Shown here one piece after another: positions 1 through 8,420 of a stretch of DNA of 64,000 bases; positions within the stretch are counted from its first letter, which is position 1, and each line of letters opens with the position of its first letter. The notes beneath the pieces were generated by a model. It was given only the letters and a program-made list of their open reading frames with translations, was not told the DNA's origin and ran no database searches. The stretch covers positions 992,001-1,056,000 of the forward strand of contig NZ_CP107836.1 of assembly GCF_036346615.1 (NCBI RefSeq). The letters run 5' to 3'. The position numbers and the translations under genes were made by a program. This stretch comes from Streptomyces sp. NBC_00523 (GTDB lineage: Bacteria > Actinomycetota > Actinomycetes > Streptomycetales > Streptomycetaceae).

Positions 1-440
1 AGCACATTGGCGATGAGGAACTTCCAGTACGGCATGTGCAGCACACCGGCCAGCGGACCGGCGAAGATGCGCAGCAGGGCGACGAAGCGGCCGAAGAACA
101 CGGCCCACATGCCCCACTTCTGGAAGGAGCGCTCGGCCATGCCGATCTGGCTCTCGCCGAAGTGCTTGGGGAACTTCCCGCCGAGCCAGGCCAGCAGGGG
201 CCGTCCGCCCTTGCGGCCGATGGCGTAGCCGATCGAGTCCCCGATCACGGCTCCGGCGGTGGCGCAGGCGCCGAGGATCCAGGGGTTGATGCCGTCGTGG
301 CTCGCGGCCAGCAGCGCGGCGCTGATCAGGACGATCTCGCCGGGCAGCGGGATGCCCAGGCTCTCCAGCCCGATGACGGCGCCCACCAGGATGTAGACGC
401 TGATCGCGGGGACGGTCTCCAGCCATTCCTGGATGTGCAA
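1..440 (-). CDS. DedA family membrane protein, 3' end cut by window edge
   Basis: About 146 N-terminal codons are visible; the frame runs off the left edge. The start is a TTG at 440 with a GGAGG about 8 nt upstream. The early segment ESLGIPLPGE, the loop around GDSIGYAIGR and the signature FGRFVALLRIFAGPLAG are typical of the DedA (SNARE-associated/VTT) family of multi-pass inner-membrane proteins. Members of this family are implicated in recycling of undecaprenyl phosphate and other lipid carriers across the membrane, and in membrane homeostasis. Another VTT-domain protein and uppP lie a few kilobases away, so this stretch is enriched for lipid-carrier functions, although the genes are not in one operon. 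The family is certain; the exact substrate cannot be told from the sequence. Confidence 0.9.
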   Translation of the reverse strand, partial: MHIQEWLETVPAISVYILVGAVIGLESLGIPLPGEIVLISAALLAASHDGINPWILGACATAGAVIGDSIGYAIGRKGGRPLLAWLGGKFPKHFGESQIGMAERSFQKWGMWAVFFGRFVALLRIFAGPLAGVLHMPYWKFLIANV

Positions 441-533
441 CGCCGGTTCCTCCGTAGTGATGTCCTGTCGCCCGCCGGACACTCATCGGCGCACCGCGGG
501 AAGCCTACCCTCAGCTTCACGGAGGCGGACAGC

Positions 534-566
534 GAGAAGGGCCGCCGGTACGGGGCGGCCCTTCTC
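534..566 (-). terminator. Hairpin terminator of the thioesterase-like gene
   Basis: A perfect 13-bp stem (GAGAAGGGCCGCC at 534-546 and its complement at 554-566) with a 7-nt loop lies 22 nt past the stop codon of the minus-strand gene ending at 588. It lacks a U-tract, which is usual for Streptomyces terminators. Confidence 0.7.
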
Positions 567-587
567 GTACGGATGCGGTTCCGCGGC

Positions 588-1058
588 TCAGGAGTTCGGG
601 CGCAGCGTCCAGATCACGGTCATCTCACCGGTCACGGCGCCGTCGCCGCGCCGGATCTCCACGGTCACCGGGAACTCGGGGCGCTCGCCCGCGTCGAGTT
701 CGGCGACGACCTCGGCGGCGGGACGGCCGAGGACGGCGGTCGCGGTGACCTCGCCCATGGCCAGCTTCTTGTAGCCGATCTCGGCGCTGACCGCGAGCGG
801 CACGGCCCGGGAGAGCTGGTCGCCGAAGGCGGCGATGACGATGGCGCCGCTCGCCGACTCGGCCAGCGTGAACATCGCTCCGGCATGCGGTCCGCCCACG
901 TGATTGTGGTAGTCGGGCTGGTCCGGCATGCGGATCACCGCGCGCTCGGCGGTGGACTCCAGGAATTCGAGGTTGAGGGTCCGGACCATGGGAACCGTTG
1001 CGGCGAGCATCTCGCCCGCGGTCATCTGTTCAGCGCTCATGGACGGGATGTTACTCAT
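588..1058 (-). CDS. Hotdog-fold thioesterase-like protein (DUF4442/PaaI type)
   Basis: The 156-residue protein has the size of a single hotdog domain. The central segment HVGGPHAGAMFTLAESASG matches the H-x-G-x-x-x-A-x-x-E region of PaaI/DUF4442-type hotdog proteins, where it lines the acyl-CoA thioester site. It probably hydrolyses or binds acyl-CoA in the cytoplasm. An alternative start is the Met at residue 8. The gene is monocistronic, with a strong hairpin just past its stop. The family is well supported from the motif; the substrate is unknown. Confidence 0.8.
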   Translation of the reverse strand: MSNIPSMSAEQMTAGEMLAATVPMVRTLNLEFLESTAERAVIRMPDQPDYHNHVGGPHAGAMFTLAESASGAIVIAAFGDQLSRAVPLAVSAEIGYKKLAMGEVTATAVLGRPAAEVVAELDAGERPEFPVTVEIRRGDGAVTGEMTVIWTLRPNS

Positions 1059-1181
1059 GGGTAGACAGCTTTGGCCATGCCCCTGCGGACACGCACGGGG
1101 CGGGCCGCCGCCGCTCCTTCACCGTTCGCACACGGGGGCGGACGTAGCACGCGGGGCGGGGCCCCTCTATCGTTACTCGCC

Positions 1182-2279
1182 ATGTGGCCAGGACAGCAGC
1201 CGCCCGGGGGCGAGCAGAACCCGCAGGACCAGAACCAGAACCCGTACCAGCAGCCGGGGTACCAGCAGCCGAATCCCTATCAGCAGCCGGGATATCGGCA
1301 GCAGGGTCAGCAGCCGAACCAGCAGCCGGGCCAGCAGCCCGGTTACGGCTACCCGCAGCAGGGCGGGCAGGGCGGGTACGGACAGCCCAACCCGTACCAG
1401 CAGCCGACCGTTCCGCAGTACGCGGTGCCCGGCCCTCCCGGCGACCCGCAGCCGGGCAACGACAAGAAGAAGACGACGGTCATCGCCATCGTCGCCGCGA
1501 CCGCGGTCGTGGTGGCCGCCGCGGTCACCGGTGTCATCGTGCTGAACAAGGACGACGACAAGGACGGCAAGAACGTCGCCGACGACAAGAAGTCGTCCGC
1601 GCCCGCCAAGCCGTCCGGCTCCCCCTCCTCGCCGGAGGCCAACCCGCGCGGCGGCGAGGACGCCAAGCCGCAGATCGCGGGCTGGAAGGTCGTGACGAAC
1701 CCCAAGTGGGGCACCCAGTTCGACGTGCCCGGCGACTGGGAGGTGTCCCCTCCCAGCGTGCAGTCCTTCTTCGAGGACGAGAAGAAGAACGACGGCATGC
1801 CGCTCATCGGCTTCAGCGCGCCCGCGGACCTCAAGCAGGAGTGGTGCACCGACGACGCCGACAAGGACGGCACCAAGGACAAGTACAGCCTGGCCGGCAC
1901 CGGCACCCGGGGGGCGCAGGGCGCCACGGACGCCGACGTGAACGCCCGTAACGAGGCGGGCACCTGGGCCTGGGCCGCGTTCGCGCAGCACATGCCGAAG
2001 AAGACCATCAAGATCAGCAAGGCCAAGCAGTACACCACCAAGTCGGGGCTGACCGGGAGCCTGGTCACGGCGACCGCGCCCAACGTCACCAAGCGCTCCA
2101 AGTGCAGCAGCGACGGCAAGACGTACGCCTTCACGTTCAAGAACAAGAAGAACGAGTTCGCCTCGTGGGTGCTGTACGCGGCCGCGGGCGTGGACGACGA
2201 GCTGCCGAACGCGACGATCGAGAAGATCCTCAGCACCGTCCGTCTGGTGCCGGTCGTTGACACCGACGGCGATTCCTGA
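1182..2279 (+). CDS. Membrane-anchored protein with Pro/Gln/Gly/Tyr-rich N-terminus
   Basis: The 365-residue protein begins at ATG 1182 (MWPGQQPPGG). Residues 1-93 are a low-complexity tract of QQPGY/NPYQQP-type repeats. One membrane segment follows at about 98-121 (IAIVAATAVVVAAAVTGVIV), then a charged Asp/Lys and Pro/Ser linker, and an extracytoplasmic domain of about 200 residues (from about 165) with two likely disulfide cysteines. This layout, a cytoplasmic disordered tail with one helix and an exported domain, is common in actinobacterial cell-envelope proteins. No catalytic motif is recognised. An upstream in-frame ATG at 1071 would add 37 residues, but those codons lie in promoter-like sequence, so I prefer 1182. 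Confidence 0.8.
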   Translation: MWPGQQPPGGEQNPQDQNQNPYQQPGYQQPNPYQQPGYRQQGQQPNQQPGQQPGYGYPQQGGQGGYGQPNPYQQPTVPQYAVPGPPGDPQPGNDKKKTTVIAIVAATAVVVAAAVTGVIVLNKDDDKDGKNVADDKKSSAPAKPSGSPSSPEANPRGGEDAKPQIAGWKVVTNPKWGTQFDVPGDWEVSPPSVQSFFEDEKKNDGMPLIGFSAPADLKQEWCTDDADKDGTKDKYSLAGTGTRGAQGATDADVNARNEAGTWAWAAFAQHMPKKTIKISKAKQYTTKSGLTGSLVTATAPNVTKRSKCSSDGKTYAFTFKNKKNEFASWVLYAAAGVDDELPNATIEKILSTVRLVPVVDTDGDS

Positions 2280-2333
2280 CCCCGGTCCGGGAACCCATTT
2301 GCACAACCGGGCGGCGGCCGCGATAGTCCCTGA

Positions 2334-3647
2334 GTGACCGACGCAGCCGCCCCCGCCCCCCGCACCACCCGACCCGTTCCGGCGGGCCGCAACTACCGGC
2401 TGCTGACCGCCGCCTCGATCATCACCGCCCTGGGCACCCACGGCGCGCTGATCGCGGCGGCGTTCGCGGTTCTCCAGTCGGGCGGCGACGCCGGTGACGT
2501 CGGTCTCGTCGCCGCCGCCAAGACCGTGCCGCTGGTGCTGTTCCTGCTCATCGGCGGGGCGATAGCCGACCGGATACCGCGCCACCGGGTGATGGTCGCG
2601 GCCAACACCCTCAACTGCGTCTCGCAGGCGCTCTTCGCCCTGCTGGTCCTGGCCGGCGACCCGCAGCTGTGGCAGATGATGCTGCTCACCGCGCTCTGCG
2701 GCACCGGGCAGGCGTTCTTCGGCCCGGCGGCCGAGGGCATGCTGATGTCGAGCGTCAGCGGCGAGCAGGCGAGCCGCGCCTTCGCGCTCTTCCGGATGTC
2801 CACGCAGGGCGCCGCGATCGGCGGCGCGGCCCTCGGCGGCGCCATGATCGCGGCCATGGACCCCGGCTGGGTGCTCGCCGTCGACGCGGCCGCCTTCGCG
2901 GTCGCCGGGGCCCTGCGCGCCTTCCTCGACGTCAGCCACATCCCGGCCCGCGAGCCCGGGGGCGGGCTGCTCGCGGACCTGCGGGACGGCTGGCAGGAGT
3001 TCACGGGCCGCCCGTGGCTGTGGGCCATCGTCGCCCAGTTCTCCGTGGTGGTCGCCGCCGTCGGGGCGGCCGAGGCGGTCTACGGCCCGCTGGTCGCCCG
3101 CGACTCACTCGGCGGCGCCCGGCCCTGGGGCTTCGCACTCGCCGCGTTCGGCGTCGGCAACCTGGCCGGGGCACTGCTGATGATGCGGTGGAAACCGCGC
3201 CGGCTACTGCTGGCCGGAACGCTCTGCGTCTTCCCGCTGGCCCTGCCGTCGGCCGGGCTCGCGGTGCCGCTGTCGGCGTACTGGCTCTGCCTGGTGATGT
3301 TCGTCACCGGTACGGCGATCGAGGTGTTCGGCGTCTCCTGGATGACGGCCATGCACCAGGAGATCCCGGAGGAGAAGCTGTCGCGCGTCTCGGCCTACGA
3401 CTGGTTCGGCTCGGTGGCCATGGTGCCGGTCGCCACGGCTCTCGCCGGACCGGTCGAGTCGCTGGTCGGGCGCTCCCAGGCGCTCTGGGGGTGCGCGGGC
3501 CTGGTCGTGCTCGTCACGGGTGCGGTGCTGTTCGTTCCGGATGTACGCAACCTGACCCGCAGGTCCGAGACGGTCGAGGTGGCCACCGCCCCGCTCATGC
3601 CACCCACCTCAGCCGAGGCTGAAGGCGCCGTCGGGCGGCTCGGGTGA
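2334..3647 (+). CDS. MFS transporter
   Basis: The 437-residue protein starts with GTG at 2334. It has the twelve-helix pattern of a major facilitator, with the cytoplasmic loop-2/3 motif GGAIADRIPRHRVM (the family's GxxxDRxGRR signature) after helix 2. Overall layout resembles the EntS-like drug/siderophore exporter branch, with a short cytoplasmic C-terminal tail. It most likely exports a small molecule by proton antiport. Its last 39 bp overlap the 3' end of the convergent gene on the other strand (3609-4454), so transcription of the two genes collides here. The substrate is not predictable. Confidence 0.87.
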   Translation: MTDAAAPAPRTTRPVPAGRNYRLLTAASIITALGTHGALIAAAFAVLQSGGDAGDVGLVAAAKTVPLVLFLLIGGAIADRIPRHRVMVAANTLNCVSQALFALLVLAGDPQLWQMMLLTALCGTGQAFFGPAAEGMLMSSVSGEQASRAFALFRMSTQGAAIGGAALGGAMIAAMDPGWVLAVDAAAFAVAGALRAFLDVSHIPAREPGGGLLADLRDGWQEFTGRPWLWAIVAQFSVVVAAVGAAEAVYGPLVARDSLGGARPWGFALAAFGVGNLAGALLMMRWKPRRLLLAGTLCVFPLALPSAGLAVPLSAYWLCLVMFVTGTAIEVFGVSWMTAMHQEIPEEKLSRVSAYDWFGSVAMVPVATALAGPVESLVGRSQALWGCAGLVVLVTGAVLFVPDVRNLTRRSETVEVATAPLMPPTSAEAEGAVGRLG

Positions 3648-4454
3648 CGCCACCGCGTCCTCGTCCCCGACCGGCCGCGCCCCGTTGACGAACGCGGCCA
3701 GCGACGCGCCGTGCTCCACCCGCGCCGCGAACGCGTCCGCCGCGCACCGGCGGGCCAGGGCCGGTACGTCGAACGGGACACGGGAGGCGACCAGGACCAC
3801 GTTGCCGAAGCGGCGGCCGCGCAGCACGCCCGGCTCCGCGATCAGCGCCAGCTCCTCGAAGACCGCGGCGAACGTGGCCAGCTGCGAGCGCAGGAAGCCG
3901 AACGGCGGCCCGTCGGCCAGGTTCGCGGCGTAGATCCCGTCCGCCCGCAGCGCCCGCGCCGCCGCCCGGGCGTACGGGACCGAGGTGAGGTGGGCGGGGA
4001 CCCGGGACCCGCCGAAGACGTCCGCGATCAGCAGGTCCACCGAGCCGGGAGCGGTCGCCTCCAGCCTGGCGCGGGCGTCCGCCGCGTGCACGGCGATCCC
4101 GCAGTCCGCGGGCAGCGGCAGGTGCTCCGCGACGAGTCCGACGAGACCGCGGTCCGCGTCCGCCACCTCCTGCCGGGAGCCGGGGCGGGTGGCCGCGACG
4201 TAGCGGGGCAGGGTGAGGCCGCCGCCGCCCAGGTGCAGGACGTCCAGCGGCTCGCCCGGGTCCGCCGCGCAGTCCACGACATGGCCGAGCCGACGGGCGT
4301 ACTCGAACTCCAGGTGCTCGGGCGCGTCGAGGTCCACGTAGGACTGCGGGGCGCCGTCGACCGTGAGCAGCCAGGCCCGTTCCCGGTCCACGTCCGGGAG
4401 GAGGCGTGCGGTGCCGTGGTCCACGTCCCGGATGACGGGTATCGACTCGTTCAC
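3609..4454 (-). CDS. Spermidine synthase-like methyltransferase-fold protein
   Basis: The 281-residue protein contains LHLGGGGLTLPRYVA at about 73-87, the glycine-rich S-adenosyl binding loop of polyamine-synthase-type Rossmann folds, followed by an acidic strand (EVADAD) and LIADVFGG. Such fused-off spermidine-synthase domains in actinobacteria often lack demonstrated aminopropyltransferase activity, so the specific reaction is uncertain. The ATG at 4454 lies about 80 bp past tuf3, which ends with its own hairpin, so it is probably transcribed separately. The 3' end overlaps the convergent MFS gene by 39 bp. Confidence 0.82.
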   Translation of the reverse strand: MNESIPVIRDVDHGTARLLPDVDRERAWLLTVDGAPQSYVDLDAPEHLEFEYARRLGHVVDCAADPGEPLDVLHLGGGGLTLPRYVAATRPGSRQEVADADRGLVGLVAEHLPLPADCGIAVHAADARARLEATAPGSVDLLIADVFGGSRVPAHLTSVPYARAAARALRADGIYAANLADGPPFGFLRSQLATFAAVFEELALIAEPGVLRGRRFGNVVLVASRVPFDVPALARRCAADAFAARVEHGASLAAFVNGARPVGDEDAVASPEPPDGAFSLG

Positions 4455-4481
4455 TCCCCCATTGTGCGGGCTGACGCGAAG

Positions 4482-4519
4482 GGGGCCCGCCTCCCCCGGG
4501 ATCGGGGAAGGCGGGCCCC
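4482..4519 (-). terminator. Hairpin terminator of tuf3
   Basis: The arms at 4482-4498 and 4503-4519 form a 17-bp stem with one mismatch and a 4-nt loop, starting 15 nt past the tuf3 stop. It separates tuf3 from the spermidine-synthase-like gene. Confidence 0.75.
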
Positions 4520-4533
4520 AGGGCCCGTACGGC

Positions 4534-5703
4534 TCAGAGCAGCTCCGTGACGGTGCCCGCGCCGACCGTGCGGCCGCCCTCGCGGATCGCGAAGCCGAGG
4601 CCCGGCTCCAGCGGGACGTCCCGGCCCAGCTCGACGGTCAGGGTGACCGTGTCGCCGGGTCGCGCGACCGCCGCCTCGCCGAGGTCCACGTCGCCGACCA
4701 CGTCGGCCGTGCGGATGTAGAACTGCGGCCGGTATCCGGTGGTGACCGGGGTGGTGCGGCCGCCCTCGCGCCCCGACAGGACGTACACCCGCGCGGTGAA
4801 GCGCCGGCTCGGGGTGACGCTGCCCGGCGCCGCGACGACATGGCCGCGGCGCACCCGGTCGCGCTCGACGCCGCGCAGGAGCAGCGCGACGTTGTCGCCG
4901 GCCTCGGCGGACTCCATCGGCTTGCCGAAGGTCTCCAGGCCGGTGACGACCGTCTCGATGTCCGGGCCGAGCACCGACACCCGGTCGCCGACGCGGACCG
5001 TGCCGCGCTCCACGGCGCCGGTGACGACCGTGCCCCGGCCGGTGATGGTCAGGACGTTCTCCACCGGCAGCAGGAACGGCGCGTCGGTGTAGCGCACCGG
5101 CATCGGCACATAGGTGTCGACGGCGTCGAGCAGCGCCTCCACGGCCCCCGTCCAGCGTGGGTCGCCCTCCAGCGCGCGCAGCCCCGACACCCGTACGACG
5201 GGCACCGTGTCGCCGCCGTAGCCGTGCGCGGACAGCAGCTCGCGGACCTCCAGCTCCACCAGGTCGGTCAGTTCGGGGTCACCCGCGTCCGCCTTGTTCA
5301 GCGCGACCACGATGTGGTCGACGCCCACCTGGCGGGCGAGCAGGACGTGCTCGGCGGTCTGCGGCATGATCCCGTCGACCGCGGAGACGACGAGGATCGC
5401 CCCGTCGAGCTGGGCGGCCCCGGTGACCATGTTCTTGATGTAGTCGGCGTGACCGGGCATGTCGATGTGCGCGTAGTGCCGGGTGCCGGTCTCGTACTCG
5501 ACGTGCGCGATGTTGATGGTGATGCCGCGCTGCGCCTCCTCGGGCGCGCGGTCGATGCGGTCGAAGGGGACGAAGGTGCCGGTGCCGCGGTCGCTGAGCA
5601 CCTTGGTGATGGCGGCGGTCAGGGTCGTCTTGCCGTGGTCGACGTGGCCCATGGTGCCGATGTTGAGGTGCGGCTTGGTGCGCACGTATGCCGTCTTGGG
5701 CAT
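4534..5703 (-). CDS. tuf3: Divergent elongation factor Tu (EF-Tu3)
   Basis: The 389-residue protein begins at ATG 5703 with AAGGAA about 8 nt upstream. GTPase motifs are complete: P-loop GHVDHGKT at 19-26, switch-1 GITINIAH at 60-67, DMPGH at 81-85 and NKAD at 136-139. The canonical bacterial forms of the last two are DCPGH and NKCD, so both cysteines are replaced, a sign of a second, divergent copy. The C-terminal [11 protein letters not shown] motif of domain 3 is intact. Streptomycetes commonly carry a main tuf1 in the str operon and a divergent, stress-associated tuf3; EF-Tu3 of S. ramocissimus was reported to resist EF-Tu-targeting antibiotics. The absence of fusA/rpsL neighbours supports tuf3. 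It delivers aminoacyl-tRNA to the ribosome. Confidence 0.93.
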   Translation of the reverse strand: MPKTAYVRTKPHLNIGTMGHVDHGKTTLTAAITKVLSDRGTGTFVPFDRIDRAPEEAQRGITINIAHVEYETGTRHYAHIDMPGHADYIKNMVTGAAQLDGAILVVSAVDGIMPQTAEHVLLARQVGVDHIVVALNKADAGDPELTDLVELEVRELLSAHGYGGDTVPVVRVSGLRALEGDPRWTGAVEALLDAVDTYVPMPVRYTDAPFLLPVENVLTITGRGTVVTGAVERGTVRVGDRVSVLGPDIETVVTGLETFGKPMESAEAGDNVALLLRGVERDRVRRGHVVAAPGSVTPSRRFTARVYVLSGREGGRTTPVTTGYRPQFYIRTADVVGDVDLGEAAVARPGDTVTLTVELGRDVPLEPGLGFAIREGGRTVGAGTVTELL

Positions 5704-6066
5704 GGGTTCATTCCTTGGGATGCGAAGCGTGACGTGAGGACCCCGGGGCCGGCCGACCCTCCCCTCGCGGGGTCCGCCGGACGGCCGGGGGAGGGTCAGC
5801 TTCGGGCGCCGCCGAGGGGCGCTGCGGCAGCGGTGACCGCTGCGGCGCCACCTGCCGCGAGGGTGCACACGGCAGCCTTCGGCGCGTCCGCGACTGCGGA
5901 CGGCGCTGCGGGGAAGGCGTACCGGGACATGCGCCGATCATCTCCGAGGGGCCGCCCGCCCGTCGAGCGAATTACGGCGGGCCGTACGGGGATTGGGCGC
6001 GGGCGGCCGTGGTCCGGCGGGGACGCATTACGGCGATCACACACCTTTGTCGGTTAGTCTCCCCGA
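5704..6066. promoter_or_regulatory. Divergent intergenic region between tuf3 and the VTT protein, with tuf3 leader hairpins
   Basis: These 363 bp hold no supported gene. Just upstream of the tuf3 start, arms at 5755-5764 (GACCCTCCCC) and 5788-5797 form a 10-bp stem that would sit in the tuf3 mRNA leader. A second small inverted repeat, GCAGCGG at 5827-5833 with its complement at 5837-5843, lies further up. Promoters for both genes must be here, but I cannot assign -10/-35 boxes with confidence. Confidence 0.5.
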
Positions 6067-6783
6067 ATGCTCGACACCGTCGCCGCCGCCCGGCCCGCCC
6101 CGGCCCCCGGCCTCGCCGTGCGCTGCACGCGGGTGCTGCTGTCGCCGTGGTCCCGGCTCTCGCTGCTCGTCGCCGTGCTGGTGGCCGCCGCGACGGCCAT
6201 GCTGCTCCTGGATCCGCAGCGGCTGCTGACCTCGGGCCGGCTCGGGGAGCTGAGCGGCGGTTCCACCGCGGTGGTGCTCTTCGGGCTCGTGTACGGCGTC
6301 TGCACGGTGGCGTTCGTGCCGCGTCCGCTGCTGAACCTCGCGGCGGGCGCTCTGTTCGGGGCGCAGGCGGGGCTCGCGGCGGCGATCGGCGGCACGGTGC
6401 TGGGCGCGGGGGTCTCCTTCATGCTGGGCCGGGTGCTGGGCCAGGACGCGCTGCGCACCCTGGTGCGGGGGCGCTGGCTGCGGGCGGCGGACGGGCAGCT
6501 GAGCCGGCACGGCTTCCGCTCGATGCTGGCGCTGCGGCTCTTCCCCGGGGTGCCGTTCGCCGCCGCCAACTACTGCGCGGCCGTCTCGCGCATGGGCTAT
6601 CCGCCGTTCCTCGTGGCGACGGGCCTGGGCTCGGTCCCGAACACCGCCGCCTATGTGGTGGCGGGCAGCGAGGCGTCGTCGCCGACCTCGCCCGCGTTCC
6701 TGGCGGCGATGGGCTTCATCGTGCTGACGGGGGCCGGGGCGGCCGTGGTCGCCTGGCGTCGGCGCCACCGCCTGGGCGCCTGA
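6067..6783 (+). CDS. TVP38/TMEM64 (VTT domain) membrane protein
   Basis: The 238-residue protein has about six hydrophobic segments. The central core FVPRPLLNLAAGALFG, then LGAGVSFMLGR, and RLFPGVPFAAANYCAAVSRM matches the VTT/SNARE-associated domain of the TVP38/TMEM64 family, relatives of DedA. These are integral inner-membrane proteins, some of which scramble or flip lipids or undecaprenyl carriers. The ATG at 6067 follows the divergent tuf3 promoter region. A hairpin about 80 bp downstream separates it from uppP. The family is secure; the specific role is inferred only. Confidence 0.87.
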   Translation: MLDTVAAARPAPAPGLAVRCTRVLLSPWSRLSLLVAVLVAAATAMLLLDPQRLLTSGRLGELSGGSTAVVLFGLVYGVCTVAFVPRPLLNLAAGALFGAQAGLAAAIGGTVLGAGVSFMLGRVLGQDALRTLVRGRWLRAADGQLSRHGFRSMLALRLFPGVPFAAANYCAAVSRMGYPPFLVATGLGSVPNTAAYVVAGSEASSPTSPAFLAAMGFIVLTGAGAAVVAWRRRHRLGA

Positions 6784-6865
6784 GGACCGCGACCTGCCCG
6801 GCCGCGCGGGGGGTGTGACCGGCTGTTCACCCGGGGGCGATACGCTGCCCGCGACCGACAGACGA

Positions 6866-6890
6866 GACAGGGCCCCGGCCGGGCCCTGTC
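6866..6890 (+). terminator. Hairpin between VTT gene and uppP
   Basis: GACAGGGCCC (6866-6875) and its exact complement (6881-6890) flank a 5-nt loop. It may terminate the upstream gene, or lie in the uppP leader if that promoter is just upstream (a TACGCT-like hexamer lies at 6841). Confidence 0.5.
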
Positions 6891-6971
6891 CTCGCGTGAC
6901 CGCAAACCGCCCGACGCCTGCGCCCGACGCCGGTGGCCGGTGCACGAGTACCCCGGGATGGCCCAAGCCCC

Positions 6972-7844
6972 ATGAGCTGGTTCGAATCGTTCGTCCTCGG
7001 CCTCGTCCAGGGACTGACCGAGTTCCTGCCGATCTCCTCCAGCGCGCATCTGCGGCTCACCGCGGCGTTCGCCGACTGGCAGGACCCGGGCGCGGCCTTC
7101 ACCGCGATCACCCAGATCGGCACGGAGGCCGCGGTCCTCATCTACTTCCGCAAGGACATCGCGCGGATCGTCTCGGCGTGGTTCAGGTCGCTGACGAACC
7201 GTTCGATGCGCGGTGACCACGACGCCAAGATGGGCTGGCTGGTCATCGTCGGCTCCATCCCGATCGGCGTGCTCGGCCTGGCGTTCCAGGACCAGATCGA
7301 GGGCCCGTTCCGCGATCTGCGGCTGATCGCCACCACCCTGATCGTGATGGGCATCGTGCTGGGCATCGCGGACCGGATGGCCGCCCGCGACGAGAAGGGC
7401 GGCAGGCACCGGGCCGGCAAGCAGCGCAAGACCCTGCGCGAACTGGGCGTCAAGGACGGCCTCATCTACGGCTGCTGCCAGGCGATGGCCCTCGTCCCCG
7501 GCGTCTCGCGGTCCGGCGCCACGATCAGCGGCGGTCTGCTGATGGGCTACACCCGGGAGGCGGCGGCGCGTTACTCGTTCCTGCTGGCGGTCCCGGCGGT
7601 GCTCGCCTCGGGCGTCTTCGAGCTGAAGGACGCGGGCGAGGGGCACGTCTCCTGGGGCCCGACGCTCTTCGCCACGGTCATCGCGTTCGGGGTGGGGTAC
7701 GCGGTCATCGCGTGGTTCATGAAGTTCATCACGACGAAGAGCTTCATGCCGTTCGTGATCTACCGGATCGTCCTGGGCGTGCTGCTCTTCATCCTCGTCG
7801 GCGCCGATGCGCTGAGCCCGCACGCGGGTGAGTCGGCGGGCTGA
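6972..7844 (+). CDS. uppP: Undecaprenyl-diphosphatase (BacA/UppP)
   Basis: The 290-residue integral membrane enzyme dephosphorylates undecaprenyl diphosphate to recycle the lipid carrier for peptidoglycan and other glycans; extra copies give bacitracin tolerance. Both family signatures are present: GLTEFLPISSSAHLRL near residue 15-30, with the catalytic Glu and the SSSAH segment, and PGVSRSGATISGGLLMG around residue 177, the phosphate-binding arginine loop. The start ATG 6972 (MSWFESFVLGLVQG) matches the family N-terminus; an in-frame ATG at 6933 would add 13 atypical residues. The length is normal. A strong bidirectional terminator follows. Confidence 0.96.
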   Translation: MSWFESFVLGLVQGLTEFLPISSSAHLRLTAAFADWQDPGAAFTAITQIGTEAAVLIYFRKDIARIVSAWFRSLTNRSMRGDHDAKMGWLVIVGSIPIGVLGLAFQDQIEGPFRDLRLIATTLIVMGIVLGIADRMAARDEKGGRHRAGKQRKTLRELGVKDGLIYGCCQAMALVPGVSRSGATISGGLLMGYTREAAARYSFLLAVPAVLASGVFELKDAGEGHVSWGPTLFATVIAFGVGYAVIAWFMKFITTKSFMPFVIYRIVLGVLLFILVGADALSPHAGESAG

Positions 7845-7852
7845 CCTCCGCA

Positions 7853-7894
7853 GAACGCCGCCGCCCCCGGCTTCGGCCGGGGGCGGCGGCGTTC
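7853..7894. terminator. Perfect bidirectional terminator
   Basis: A 19-bp perfect stem (7853-7871 and 7876-7894) is closed by a TTCG tetraloop. It lies between the convergent uppP (stop 7844) and the minus-strand gene whose stop is at 7898, so it can serve both. Confidence 0.9.
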
Positions 7895-7897
7895 TTG

Positions 7898-8275
7898 TCA
7901 GAGCTCCGTGTCGTCGGGTCCCTCGGCGCCGAACTGCTCGGCGCGCAGGGCGAGGTCCTGGAGCACGTCCGCCGAGGTGACGTCCGTCTGCCCGGAGTCG
8001 TGGATCTGGGCCAGCATGGCGAACGCCAGGGTGAACGCCCCGACGAGCTGTTCCACCGCTCCCCCGACCTCGCGTCCGACGACCACCACCACGTCCTCGA
8101 CGGTGGCGTCCTCCGGGATGGCGATCCGGGGCATGGTCTCGTTGAGTAGGGCGGTCACCACGGTCGAGTCGGTGTCGGCGTCTTCGCGGTCCGGGTTCTC
8201 CTCCAGCAACCGGCGCATCTCCCCCGCCTCGGTGAGGATGCCGACCACACGCTTCACCACTTCGCTCTGCTCCAT
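7898..8275 (-). CDS. Hypothetical cytoplasmic protein, 125 aa
   Basis: The small acidic protein (MEQSEVVKRVVGIL) has mostly helical character and no signal peptide, membrane segment or recognised motif. Start ATG 8275 is the first Met; long upstream open frame is an artefact of GC bias. It is divergent from the universal stress gene across 145 bp, and its stop is only 4 nt from the shared terminator with uppP. I do not recognise a family and cannot assign a function. Confidence 0.7.
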   Translation of the reverse strand: MEQSEVVKRVVGILTEAGEMRRLLEENPDREDADTDSTVVTALLNETMPRIAIPEDATVEDVVVVVGREVGGAVEQLVGAFTLAFAMLAQIHDSGQTDVTSADVLQDLALRAEQFGAEGPDDTEL

Positions 8276-8420
8276 CCCGCGAGCATAGGCGGCCCGGCCC
8301 ACCCGCACTACGACGTGCGACGGTATGCCGTGCCGGGGCCCGGACGGCCGCCTCCGCCTCGGCACCGGCGCCCGCGCCGCCGTAGCGTACGAAGCAGGAC
8401 CGGACGGCGGAGAGGAACCC

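Noticed and set aside
1173..2939. Long minus-strand frame over the membrane-anchored protein and MFS genes
   Set aside because: It spans two plus-strand genes with clear membrane and family motifs and has none itself.
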